Below, piece by piece: positions 35,450-44,006 of a stretch of DNA of 64,000 bases (positions are counted from its first letter, which is position 1; each line of letters opens with the position of its first letter). The notes below the pieces were generated by a model. The model was not told where the DNA came from and ran no database searches. It saw only the letters and a program-made list of their open reading frames with translations. Where the stretch lies: contig NZ_CP107905.1 of the NCBI RefSeq assembly GCF_036014015.1, forward strand, positions 434,001 through 498,000, in the 5' to 3' direction. Both the position numbers and the translations under genes were made by a program. The DNA is from Streptomyces sp. NBC_00457 (GTDB lineage: Bacteria; Actinomycetota; Actinomycetes; Streptomycetales; Streptomycetaceae).

Positions 35450-37152
35450 CCACCACGCCCCAGGTGGAGACGATCGAGCGCGATGTGCCCGCCCCCATGC
35501 GGGACGGCGTGGTCCTGCGCGCCGACGTGTGGCACCCGCCCGCCGACGGCCTCACCCCCGCACTGCTCTACCGCGGCCCCTACGACAAGCGCCGGATGCC
35601 GATGCTGGACGTCCTGCCCGCATCCCTGGCCGTGGAGGCCGGCTACACCGTCGTCCTCCAGGACAGCCGGGGCCGGTTCGCCTCCGACGGCGACTGGCAG
35701 CCGGTCATGTGGCGGCAGGAGGCGCTGGACACCCACGACACCGTGGAGTGGATCGCCACCCGGCCGTGGTGCGACGGCAACGTCGGCATGGTGGGGCCCT
35801 CCTACCTCGGCATCGTGCAGTGGGTCGGCGCCGCGCTGCGCCCGCCGCACCTGCGCGCCATCGCCCCGGCCATGTGCGCGGTCGGCGACTACGACGCCCG
35901 CGCCACCGGCGGAGCACTGCGCCTGGACCAACTGGTCAGCTGGGCCGCGGTGTTGATGGCGCCGGAATGGCTGCGCCGCCGGCTGGCCGACGGCGATCCG
36001 CCACCGCGCAAGACGATCGAGGCGATCGCGGACTGCGCCAGGAATCCGCGGCGCGCGATGGAACAGCTCCCCCTCACCGACATTCTCGACCTGGAGGACT
36101 TCCCCCCGCTGCTCAGGGACGTCCTCGCGGGCCAGACCGAGATCCCGGACGTCCACGCCGAGGACATCGACATCCCCACGCTCTCCCTCAGCGGCTGGTA
36201 CGACATCTACGCCACCGCCACCCTCGGCCTGCACCAGGACCTGACCTCCCGCGCGGGCCACCACCACCTGATCATGGGCAGCTGGGCCCACCTGAGCTCA
36301 CTGCTGCCGATCCAGGGCGAGATGAACTTCGGCCTGGCCTCCTCCGCGCGCTTCGGCGGGCTCGCCGAACAGCACCTGGCGTTCTTCGACCGCTATCTGC
36401 GGGGCGCGCAGCGGGAGTTGCCACGGGTGCGGTACTTCCTCATGGGCGCGGGAGAGTGGCGTACGAGCGCCCGGTGGCCGCCGCCGCGCGCGGTGACCCG
36501 GCGGTGGTACCTGCGGCAGGGCGGCATCCTGGGCAACGCGCCCGAGCGGCACGAGCCGGCCGCCCACTACCGCTACGATCCGGCCGACCCGGTGCCCAGC
36601 CACGGCGGGCGGGTGCTCAACCTGGGCGACCTGGTACCCGGGCCGCTCGCCCAGAACCATCTCGAACACCGCCCGGACGTGCTCAGTTACACCTCCGAGC
36701 CGCTGCCCGAGACCCTCGATCTGGCGGGCCCCGTCCGGCTGGTGCTGTCGGTCGAAAGCAGCGCACCCGACACCGACTTCACCGGCAAAATCCTCGACGT
36801 CCTCCCCGACGGCCGCGCCCTGCTCGTCGCCGACGGCATCACCCGTGCCCGCTTCCGCGAGGGTCCGGACAGGGAGCGGCCCCTCAAGCCCGGCACGGTC
36901 AGCACGCTCCGCCTCGACCTGGGGCACACGGCCTGGCGCCTTACTGCCGGGCACCGCCTGCGGATCCACGTCTCCAGCAGCAACTTCCCCCAGTACGACC
37001 GCAACCTCAACACCGGCGGCCCGATCGGCCAGGAGAGCGTCCCGGCCGTGGCCGAACAGACGGTCCACCACAACCCCGAGAACCTCTCCTGGCTCGAACT
37101 CACCACGCTCCACGGCACCGACACGACGGCCGAAGGCGAGCAATCCCCATGA
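35446..37152 (+). CDS. CocE/NonD-type alpha/beta hydrolase (S15 family)
   Basis: The protein has 568 residues. Ser119 is in MVGPSYLGIVQW, Asp in LSLSGWYDIYATAT and His in LIMGSWAHLSS. The C-terminal beta domain has DLGHTAWRLTAGHRLRIHV. It is a paralogue of the hydrolase at 23412-25091 with shared VQDxRGRFASDG-type and SNFPxxDRNxNTG motifs. No signal peptide, so it is cytoplasmic. It is the last gene of the plus-strand core operon, overlapped with the ligase. The ester or amide substrate is unknown. Confidence 0.9.
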   Translation: MTTTPQVETIERDVPAPMRDGVVLRADVWHPPADGLTPALLYRGPYDKRRMPMLDVLPASLAVEAGYTVVLQDSRGRFASDGDWQPVMWRQEALDTHDTVEWIATRPWCDGNVGMVGPSYLGIVQWVGAALRPPHLRAIAPAMCAVGDYDARATGGALRLDQLVSWAAVLMAPEWLRRRLADGDPPPRKTIEAIADCARNPRRAMEQLPLTDILDLEDFPPLLRDVLAGQTEIPDVHAEDIDIPTLSLSGWYDIYATATLGLHQDLTSRAGHHHLIMGSWAHLSSLLPIQGEMNFGLASSARFGGLAEQHLAFFDRYLRGAQRELPRVRYFLMGAGEWRTSARWPPPRAVTRRWYLRQGGILGNAPERHEPAAHYRYDPADPVPSHGGRVLNLGDLVPGPLAQNHLEHRPDVLSYTSEPLPETLDLAGPVRLVLSVESSAPDTDFTGKILDVLPDGRALLVADGITRARFREGPDRERPLKPGTVSTLRLDLGHTAWRLTAGHRLRIHVSSSNFPQYDRNLNTGGPIGQESVPAVAEQTVHHNPENLSWLELTTLHGTDTTAEGEQSP

Positions 37153-37419
37153 CCGGCGCACGCCCTGCCACGTCAGCGCCCCTCCCCGCGGCCGACGGGC
37201 CCACCCCGTCCGTCCGCCGCCCCCGCACGCTGCACTCGGCTCCCCGGAGGCGACCGGTGTTCCGCATCGGGCGCCGGCCCGGGCGACCGGTGTATGCGAC
37301 ACCGCACACCGCGGTCCTGCCCGTACCGGAGGACCCACCGGTCCCCCACCACGGACGAAGACCGCTCCGACGGCCGGGCAGGGTCGGGACCCCGCCCGGC
37401 CTCACCGAAGGAGCCGCAC

Positions 37420-38334
37420 TTGTCCAACCAAAGCCCCTCTCGCACCCGCCGGATCCACACCCTCCTCCGGCTGGCGTGCGTGACCGCACTCGCCGCAGTG
37501 GCACTGGGCCTGCCGTCCGCGTCGTCCTCGGCCCAACCCGAGCCGCACCACCGATTCGCGGCCGTCGACGACGCACCGCCCGCCCCACCACTGCCCGGAG
37601 CCAACGACTGGCGGTGCCGGCCCACCCGGCAGCACCCCGAACCGGTCGTCCTGGTCCACGGCCTGTACGCCACACCGGACGTCAACTGGCCGTTCGTATC
37701 GGAAAACCTTCATAAGGCCGGGTTCTGCGTCTACGCGCTGACCTGGGGCACCGGGCAGGGGAAATACCCGCTGCCGGGCGTCGCGCCGCTGGAGGAATCC
37801 GCCAAGGATCTCAAGGCGTTCGTCGACCGGGTCCGGATCACGACGGGTTCCCTCAAGGTCGACCTGGTCGGGCACAGCGCCGGTGGCCTGATGCCCCGTC
37901 AGTATCTGCGCTTCGAAGGCGGAGCCAGGTGGGTGGACGACTTCGTCGCGCTCGGACCACCCAATCACGGCACGACGTTCCACTCCCCCTGGCACGACAT
38001 GCCCGAGTGGGTCGCCACCGCGTTCTGCCCGTCGTGCCTGCAGTTCGACGTCGGCTCGGCGTTTCTCACCCACCTCAACGAGAGCCGTGAGGTGGAGCCG
38101 GGCGTCAGCTACACGACGATCAGCACCGAGTTCGACGAGTACATCCTGCCGTACACCAGCGCCCATCTGAAGGGAGCTTCCAGCCAGGTCACCAACGTCA
38201 CCGTCCAGGACAGGTGCCCGGACAGCACGATCAACCATCTCAACCTCGCCTTCGACCAGGTCCCGCTGCAGTGGATCACCAACGCCCTGCAGCGCCCCGG
38301 TCCCGCGGACCCGGAGCTCAGGCCCACGTGCTGA
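37420..38334 (+). CDS. Secreted lipase (class 2 / EstA-type triacylglycerol lipase)
   Basis: This 304-residue lipase begins with a signal peptide (RIHTLLRLACVTALAAVALG, cleavage near 40). It then has PVVLVHGLYATPDVNW with the oxyanion residues, the nucleophile elbow VGHSAGG, ALGPPNHGTTFHSPW and a late His in STINHLNLAF. Several cysteines may form disulfides outside the cell. The start is TTG at 37420 with GAAGGAG six bases upstream; no ATG fits the signal peptide. The 267 bases before it hold no gene that I trust. It could release an acid from an external ester for the downstream importer. Confidence 0.88.
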   Translation: MSNQSPSRTRRIHTLLRLACVTALAAVALGLPSASSSAQPEPHHRFAAVDDAPPAPPLPGANDWRCRPTRQHPEPVVLVHGLYATPDVNWPFVSENLHKAGFCVYALTWGTGQGKYPLPGVAPLEESAKDLKAFVDRVRITTGSLKVDLVGHSAGGLMPRQYLRFEGGARWVDDFVALGPPNHGTTFHSPWHDMPEWVATAFCPSCLQFDVGSAFLTHLNESREVEPGVSYTTISTEFDEYILPYTSAHLKGASSQVTNVTVQDRCPDSTINHLNLAFDQVPLQWITNALQRPGPADPELRPTC

Positions 38335-38365
38335 GCCGGAGCCGGCGAGCGACTGCTCGCCCCCG

Positions 38366-38395
38366 CCCGCCCCTTCCCGCCGACGAAGGGGCGGG
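38366..38395 (+). terminator. Hairpin terminator after the lipase gene
   Basis: Perfect 11-base arms (CCCGCCCCTTC and GAAGGGGCGGG) surround an eight-base loop, 31 bases after the lipase stop and before the ABC operon. Confidence 0.75.
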
Positions 38396-38450
38396 CCCGG
38401 GCAGCGCCACCACGCAACGAATCCACGTACACCCAGGGAGAGGGAGCGCC

Positions 38451-39698
38451 ATGCAACTGTCACGTCGCGATCTGCTGCGCAGCAGCGGGCGGTTCGGCCT
38501 CGCCGCCGCGATGGGGCTGGGGGCGGCCCCCGCCCTGGCCGCCTGCGGCGGCTCGGACAACGCCGGCGACGCGGACGGACAGGCCCGGCTCGGCTGGATC
38601 CAGCCGGCCTCCGGCGCCTTGGCGTCCGCGTACAAACCGGCCTACGCCGCGGCCCGGCTCGCCGTGCGGGAGATCAACGAGGCGGGCGGGCTGCTGGGCC
38701 GGCCGCTGAAACTCCTCGAGGAGGACGACGAGGGCAAGCCCGGGACGCAGCCGATGGTGGCCCGGCGGCTGCTGCGTGACAGGCCGCAGTTCGCGCTGGG
38801 GCCGACGGGCAGTTCCCAGGCGGTGGCGTCGGCCAGTGTGCTGGGCCGCGCGGAGGTGCTCCAGTCCGCCTGGGGTGTGGCCGAACGGCTCGGCGACGGA
38901 GGGCAGTTCCCCTTCCACTACCAACTGGTCTTCAACACCCGGCAGCAGGCGGCCGCCGTGGCCCGCTACCTGTGCGAGGTACGTGACCTCAGAAAGGTCG
39001 GGCTGCTGGTGGAGAACTCCGAGTACGGGGAGGCGATTCGGGACGCCTTCACCGCCGTACTCGACGACCGCTACGGCACGCGCCCTGTCTCCGTCCAGGT
39101 CTTCAACCAGGCCGCCCCCGACATGACCCCGTTCGTCAAACAGCTCGACCGGGACGGCGCCGCCGCCGTCGGCCTGTTCAGCGGCCAGCCGCAGACCTCC
39201 GTGCTGACCCTGCGGGCGATGGCCGCAACCGGCTTCGCGCCGCCGGTCGTCTCCCACGAACTCAGCTACATCAAGGCCTACGACGCCTTCCCCGAGGAGC
39301 TGATGGAGCGGCTGTACACCACCACCTACGCCGCCTTCAGCTACCGGCCGGGCGAGACGCCGGCCCAGGGCCCGGCGATGGAGTACGCCCGGCGGATCGC
39401 GGCCGAACCCACGGCCGCCGGGCTGGAGTTCACCGCCGCCACCTCCCCCTACTACGACTTCCTCAAGCTGCTGGCCGACCTCGTCGAGCGGGAGAAGACC
39501 CTGGCCCCGGACAAGCTCAAGGCCGCCTTCGACAAGGTGACCGACCATCAAGGTCCCCGGGGACGGATCTCGTTCACCTCCGCGCGGCACACCGGCATCG
39601 ACGACGGCGCCCTCGTCGTCGCCTCGCTGCTGTCCGCCAAGAAGGAGCAGTCGGTGCACGGCATCTTCCGCGAGCTGGCCCCGGGCGGCCAGACATGA
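38451..39698 (+). CDS. Liv-type ABC transporter substrate-binding lipoprotein
   Basis: The protein has 415 residues. A Tat-like signal with SRRDLLR at 4-10 is followed by a lipobox LAACGG, so it is a lipid-anchored binding protein. The mature part is a periplasmic-binding type I fold (LGWIQPASGALASAY, FALGPTGSSQAVA, KVGLLVENSEYGEAIRDAF). Family members bind branched-chain amino acids, amides, urea or aromatic acids. With an adjacent lipase and CoA ligases, uptake of a carboxylic acid is a fair guess. It overlaps the permease gene by four bases. Confidence 0.9.
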   Translation: MQLSRRDLLRSSGRFGLAAAMGLGAAPALAACGGSDNAGDADGQARLGWIQPASGALASAYKPAYAAARLAVREINEAGGLLGRPLKLLEEDDEGKPGTQPMVARRLLRDRPQFALGPTGSSQAVASASVLGRAEVLQSAWGVAERLGDGGQFPFHYQLVFNTRQQAAAVARYLCEVRDLRKVGLLVENSEYGEAIRDAFTAVLDDRYGTRPVSVQVFNQAAPDMTPFVKQLDRDGAAAVGLFSGQPQTSVLTLRAMAATGFAPPVVSHELSYIKAYDAFPEELMERLYTTTYAAFSYRPGETPAQGPAMEYARRIAAEPTAAGLEFTAATSPYYDFLKLLADLVEREKTLAPDKLKAAFDKVTDHQGPRGRISFTSARHTGIDDGALVVASLLSAKKEQSVHGIFRELAPGGQT

Positions 39699-40561
39699 TC
39701 AACGACGTGCTGGTGCCCGGTCTGGTGTACGGCAGCCTGTACGGGCTGGTGGCCGTGAGCCTCACGGTGCTGCACCGGCCGACGCGGGTGCTCAACTTCG
39801 CCCAGGGGGACCTGGTGATGCTGGGCGCGATGACCATGGCGGTGCTGACCCTGCCCTGGCCGCTCGCGGCGGCCATCGCTGCCGCCGGGGTCGCGGCCGT
39901 GGCGCTGGTCGAGGAGCGGGTGGCCGTGGCGCCCGTGCTGCGGCGCTCGCCGTACGGCAGTGCCTGGGTGATCACGACGCTGGCGTTCTCGCTGGCGCTC
40001 AATCAGCTGGCGGGCCGGCTGTGGACCGACGAACCGCGTACCGTCGAGCCGCCCGCGTCGCTGTCCCTGGACCCCCTCACGTTCCTCGGTGTCCGCTTCA
40101 ACAGCTACCAACTGGCCGTCGTCCTGGTCACGTTGGGCGTGGTCGCCGCCTTGGAGGCGCACGCGCGGACCCGCACCGGCTGTGCCGTGCGGGCGGTGGC
40201 GGCCGACCGGGACGCGGCCCGGCTGCGCGGCATCGATCCCGCCAGGCTCAGCCGCCGGGCCTTCCTGCTTGGCGGGGCGCTGGCCGGGCTGACCGGTGCG
40301 CTGGCGGCGCCGCTGACGCTGGCGTCGGTAGCGATGGGCTTCGGGCTGCTCATCAAGGGCTTCTTCGCGGCCGTCCTCGGCGGGGTCGGCGATGTGCGCG
40401 GGGCACTGCTCGGGGGCTGGATCGTCGGTGTCGTCGAGGCCGCGGGCGCCGACTACGTCTCACCGGGCGCCCAGACCGCCGTCCTGTTCGCCGTCACGCT
40501 CGCCATCCTCCTGGTCCGACCGCAGGGGCTGCGCGGGAGCGAGGAGCTGCGCCGTGTCTGA
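39695..40561 (+). CDS. Liv-type ABC transporter permease, LivH-like
   Basis: This 288-residue permease has about eight membrane segments. LVYGSLYGLVAVSLTVLHRP at the start, RVLNFAQGDLVMLGA, the loop RGIDPARLSRRAFLLGGALAG and FFAAVLGGVGDVRGALLGGW are standard LivH features. It would form the channel with the LivM half of the next protein. Confidence 0.93.
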   Translation: MINDVLVPGLVYGSLYGLVAVSLTVLHRPTRVLNFAQGDLVMLGAMTMAVLTLPWPLAAAIAAAGVAAVALVEERVAVAPVLRRSPYGSAWVITTLAFSLALNQLAGRLWTDEPRTVEPPASLSLDPLTFLGVRFNSYQLAVVLVTLGVVAALEAHARTRTGCAVRAVAADRDAARLRGIDPARLSRRAFLLGGALAGLTGALAAPLTLASVAMGFGLLIKGFFAAVLGGVGDVRGALLGGWIVGVVEAAGADYVSPGAQTAVLFAVTLAILLVRPQGLRGSEELRRV

Positions 40562-42362
40562 GTTCATGTCACCTACCGTGCGGCGCACGGGACTTGGCGT
40601 CGCCCTCGTCCTGGCCGCCGTGCTGCCCCCGCTCACCCAGGACGGGTACGTCCTCCACGTCGCCACCGTGGTCGGCATCTATGTGCTGATCGCCATGGGC
40701 CTGAACGTGCTGTTCGGATACGCCGGGCAGGTGTCGCTCGGGCATGGCGCCCTGGTGGCGGTCGGCGCCTACACCGCGGCCGTGCTCACCGTCGACCACG
40801 GCTGGTCGTTCTGGGCGGCCGTCGCCCCCGCCATGGCCGTGTCGGCCGCCGTCGGCGGGCTGATGGCCCTGCCGGCGCTCCGGCTGTCCTCCTGGCATCT
40901 GGCGCTGATCACCCTCGCCTTCGCCATGGTGGTGGGCAGTCTGCTGACCGAACTGCGGGACCTCACCGGCGGGTTCGCGGGCATCATCGGTGTCCCCCTG
41001 CCCGAGGCGGGCGGCGCGCCGCTCACCGAGGAGCAGCTGTACTGGCTGGTGCTCGCCCTGGTCGTGGTGGCCACCTGGCTGGTCGCGAACGTGCTGCGCT
41101 CCCGGATCGGCCGGGCACTCACCGGCGTACGCGACGCACCCGACGCCGTACGCACGGTGGGCGCGGCTCCCGTCCGGCTGAAGATCTTCGCCTTCTGTCT
41201 GTCCGCCGCGCTCGCCGGACTCGGGGGTGCGTTGCTGGCCACGACGCGCGGCATGGTCACCCCCGACGACTTCCCCATCGAGTTCTCGCTGTTCTTCCTC
41301 CTCGTGGTGATCATCGGCGGCGCCGGTCGCACGGCCGGGCCGTTCCTGGGCACGCTGGCGTTCTTCGTGGTGCCCGAGCTGCTGGACGACCTGGCCGAGT
41401 GGCGGCTGCTCATCTATGCCATAGCCCTGCTCGTGCTGATCGTGTACGTGCCGCACGGCATCGCCGGGGCGTGGGAGGAGCACGGGCCCAGGATCGTGGC
41501 GCGTCTGACCGCGGGAGGACGACACCGCTCCGAGGGAGCAGGCGCGGTGCCGTCCGTGGACGCGCCCGCGCCGCGGCCCACTCCCATGACCAGTCGCCCG
41601 GGGAGTGGGCTGCGGCTGCGCACGACGGACCTGCGGCGCTCCTTCGGCGGTGTCCACGCGCTGGGCGGCGTCGAGCTGTCGGTGGAGCCGGGCACCATCC
41701 ACGCGCTGGTGGGCCCCAACGGATCGGGGAAGACCACGCTGCTCAACGCCGTGACCGGTCTTGTGCCCGCGGAGCGCGGCCGGGTGCTGCTGAGCGGGAC
41801 GGAGGTGAGCGGCCGGGCTCCCGAGCGGATCGCCCGCCTCGGGGTCGCGCGGACCTTCCAGACTCCGCTGCTGCTGCCCCGGCTGAGCGCGCTGGAGAAC
41901 GTCCTGCTCGGGGCGTATGCCAGGGAGCGGGTCAGCGTCGTCGAGCACGCACTCGCGCTTCCCCGGGGGCGGAGCGAGTCCCGTCTGCTGCGCGAAGAGG
42001 CCGCCGGCTACCTGGACTTCGTGGGCCTGACCCCGTACGCCCGGACCCCGGCCGGGATTCTGCCGCACGGCAACCAGCGGTTGCTGGAGATCGCCCGCGC
42101 GCTGATGGCGCGTCCCCGGCTGCTGCTGATGGACGAACCGGCCGCCGGCCTCTCACCCGCCGAACTCGCCATGCTGGACGGCCTGTTGCGGGAGATCAGG
42201 GCCCACGACATGACGGTACTGCTCGTCGAGCACCACATCGAGCTGGTGGCGGCCGTCGCCGATCACGTCACCGTGCTGGACGCGGGAGTCACCCTCGTCT
42301 CGGCCGAGCCCTCCATCGCGCTGCACGACGCCCGTGTACTCCACGCCTACCTGGGGAGCTGA
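40554..42362 (+). CDS. LivM-LivG fusion: ABC permease joined to ATPase
   Basis: The protein has 602 residues. The first 320 residues are a LivM permease (LNVLFGYAGQVSLGHGALVA, IIGGAGRTAGPFLGTLAFF). A linker rich in Pro and Arg (330-360) follows. Then comes an ATPase with Walker A GPNGSGKTT, a Q-loop in ARTFQTPLLLPRLS and Walker B LLLMDEPAAGLSP. The signature motif is altered: ILPHGNQRLLEIARAL stands where LSYGxQR is usual. The start GTG at 40554 has GAGGAG upstream and overlaps the LivH stop. The two subunits are usually separate genes. Confidence 0.9.
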   Translation: MSEFMSPTVRRTGLGVALVLAAVLPPLTQDGYVLHVATVVGIYVLIAMGLNVLFGYAGQVSLGHGALVAVGAYTAAVLTVDHGWSFWAAVAPAMAVSAAVGGLMALPALRLSSWHLALITLAFAMVVGSLLTELRDLTGGFAGIIGVPLPEAGGAPLTEEQLYWLVLALVVVATWLVANVLRSRIGRALTGVRDAPDAVRTVGAAPVRLKIFAFCLSAALAGLGGALLATTRGMVTPDDFPIEFSLFFLLVVIIGGAGRTAGPFLGTLAFFVVPELLDDLAEWRLLIYAIALLVLIVYVPHGIAGAWEEHGPRIVARLTAGGRHRSEGAGAVPSVDAPAPRPTPMTSRPGSGLRLRTTDLRRSFGGVHALGGVELSVEPGTIHALVGPNGSGKTTLLNAVTGLVPAERGRVLLSGTEVSGRAPERIARLGVARTFQTPLLLPRLSALENVLLGAYARERVSVVEHALALPRGRSESRLLREEAAGYLDFVGLTPYARTPAGILPHGNQRLLEIARALMARPRLLLMDEPAAGLSPAELAMLDGLLREIRAHDMTVLLVEHHIELVAAVADHVTVLDAGVTLVSAEPSIALHDARVLHAYLGS

Positions 42363-42366
42363 CGCC

Positions 42367-43149
42367 ATGTCCACCGAGCAGGACGCACCGGAGGGAAACC
42401 GCACGTCGACGACGCCCGAACCGCCGCTGCTTCGACTGAGTGGCGTGCACTCCGGCTACGGCCCCGTCCCCGTCGTCCACGACGTCACGCTCGCCGTGCG
42501 CGAAGGCGAGATCTGCGCTCTGATCGGCGCGAACGGAGCCGGAAAATCGACCTTGCTCCGCACGATCTCGGGACTGCTGCGCCCGACCGCGGGCACGGTC
42601 GAGTTCGCCGGCACCGACATCACCCGCGACCGGCCCGAGGCGATCAGCCTGCGCGGACTCGTCCAGGTGCCGGAGGGGCGGCGCGTGTTCCACGGGCTCA
42701 CCGTGCGCGAGAACCTCGAACTGGGCCTGTGGAAGCGGAAGGTGACCGCACCCGAGGAACGCGAGCGTCTGGAGTGGACGTTCAGCCTCTTCCCCGTCCT
42801 GGAACACAAGCTGCGGGCGCGGGCCGAGGTGCTCAGCGGCGGGGAACAGCAACTCCTCGCCATCGCCCAGGCGTTGGTGGCCAAGCCGCGGATGCTGCTG
42901 ATCGACGAGCCGTCGCTGGGCCTGGCACCGCTCGCCGCCGAGCGGGTCCTGGCGACGGTCGCGAAACTGCGTACGACAGGCCTGACGGTGCTCCTCGTCG
43001 ACCAGGCGGTCGAGCGTGTCCTCGGCCTGGCCGACCGGGCCTACGTCATGCGGACGGGCCGGATCGTGGCCGAGGGACCGGCCGCCCGGTTGCGTGAGGG
43101 ACCGGCGCTGCAGGAGGCCTACTTGGGCCCGCTCGCGGACAGCGACTGA
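42367..43149 (+). CDS. Liv-type ABC transporter ATPase, LivF-like
   Basis: This 260-residue ATPase has Walker A IGANGAGKST, the Q-loop LVQVPEGRRVFHGLTVRENL typical of LivF, the signature LSGGEQQLLAIAQAL and Walker B LLIDEPSLGLAP. It completes the importer. Its 3' end overlaps the convergent TetR gene by 31 bases. Confidence 0.94.
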   Translation: MSTEQDAPEGNRTSTTPEPPLLRLSGVHSGYGPVPVVHDVTLAVREGEICALIGANGAGKSTLLRTISGLLRPTAGTVEFAGTDITRDRPEAISLRGLVQVPEGRRVFHGLTVRENLELGLWKRKVTAPEERERLEWTFSLFPVLEHKLRARAEVLSGGEQQLLAIAQALVAKPRMLLIDEPSLGLAPLAAERVLATVAKLRTTGLTVLLVDQAVERVLGLADRAYVMRTGRIVAEGPAARLREGPALQEAYLGPLADSD

Positions 43150-43790
43150 ATCTCGTCATGGCCGACCCCCGCCGCCCGCAACACCAGGACGCCGTACTGC
43201 TCGGCGATCTCCTCGGCGCTGAGCCTGCCCTCCGGACGGAACCAGAGCCCGGCGTGGATGCACATGTCCAGCAACGCCTTCGCGGTGACGGGAATGTCCG
43301 CGTCCCGCCCACCGGGCAGCGCGGCCCGGAACGCCCCCCGTGTCCGCCCCTGCTCCAGCATCCGCTCAAACTCCCGCCGTATGCGGCGCTCGCTGTCGCG
43401 GATCTCCGTGGACAGCGACGGCGGCAGGTGATGCGTCTCCGACCGGCTGACCACCGCTTCCAGGCGGTACGTCGTGTGGAAGACGGTCAGCGTCCTGGCC
43501 GCCTCCCACAGCTCGCGCACGGGATCCCCGCCGCCCCGCTCGAAGGCCTCCGCGAGCTGGCGCTCCAGTTCGGCACAGGTCCGCGAGGCGATCGAGTGGA
43601 GGAGCTCCTCCTTGGACCTGAAGTGGTTGTACATGGCCGCGGGCGTCATACCGAGGGCCGCCAGGATCTCCCGGACGCTCGTGTTGCCGTAACCCCGCCG
43701 GTAGAACAACTCGGCGGCGACCGACTCGATCTGCCTCCGCGTGCTCCCCCTGGGCGGCGGGGCGAACGCTCCCTCGGTCGACATGGCCAT
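43119..43790 (-). CDS. TetR/AcrR family transcriptional regulator
   Basis: This 223-residue protein has the HTH RRQIESVAAELFYRRGYGNT / SVREILAALGMTPAAMYNHF and the C-terminal segment LLDMCIHAGLWFRPEGRLS, as in KstR2-like TetR regulators. The ATG at 43790 is preferred over one at 43859, since the latter lies in a palindrome that is likely its own operator. Convergent with the ABC operon and divergent from the amidohydrolase. It is a candidate repressor for the 18-bp sites at 30262 and 45091. Confidence 0.85.
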   Translation of the reverse strand: MAMSTEGAFAPPPRGSTRRQIESVAAELFYRRGYGNTSVREILAALGMTPAAMYNHFRSKEELLHSIASRTCAELERQLAEAFERGGGDPVRELWEAARTLTVFHTTYRLEAVVSRSETHHLPPSLSTEIRDSERRIRREFERMLEQGRTRGAFRAALPGGRDADIPVTAKALLDMCIHAGLWFRPEGRLSAEEIAEQYGVLVLRAAGVGHDEIQSLSASGPK

Positions 43791-43842
43791 GGAGTGCTTC
43801 CCGTCCCTCGGTGGCGGCCGGCCGTCGGCGTCGCGGGGAGCC

Positions 43843-43860
43843 GGTGAATGGCCGTTCACC
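43843..43860. promoter_or_regulatory. Palindromic operator upstream of TetR
   Basis: GGTGAATGGCCGTTCACC has six-base arms and a GGCC centre. It lies 53 bases upstream of the TetR start, in the gap shared with the amidohydrolase. Autoregulation is likely. Confidence 0.6.
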
Positions 43861-44006
43861 TGCTCACTTTACGGGCTCAACCGGCCGTATGGCGATCACA
43901 CCGCAGCAGAAAGGTACGCCGGGTACTACCAGGCGGAGCCTCCTCACCGGGAGGCTCACGGACCGAGACGGGCGCGTGCTCACCGCGCCCGGGACGGGAG
44001 CAGATC

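Noticed and set aside
15047..37152. Modular PKS, NRPS or ACP gene in the core
   Set aside because: No 4'-phosphopantetheine motif (DSL/GxDS-type) or AT domain was found in any gene read; absence is limited to this window.
37149..37715. Plus-strand frame starting in an ATGA overlap with the second CocE hydrolase
   Set aside because: Pro/Arg-rich, no recognisable fold, and it runs through the well-supported lipase in another frame.
40569..42068. Long minus-strand frame opposite the LivM-LivG gene
   Set aside because: Gln/His/Arg-rich shadow of a clear ABC transporter gene.
43848..44006. N-terminal extension of the amidohydrolase from ATG 43848
   Set aside because: It is Arg/Pro-rich, overlaps the TetR operator palindrome and lacks family similarity; the TTG at 44007 with GGGAG upstream fits better.
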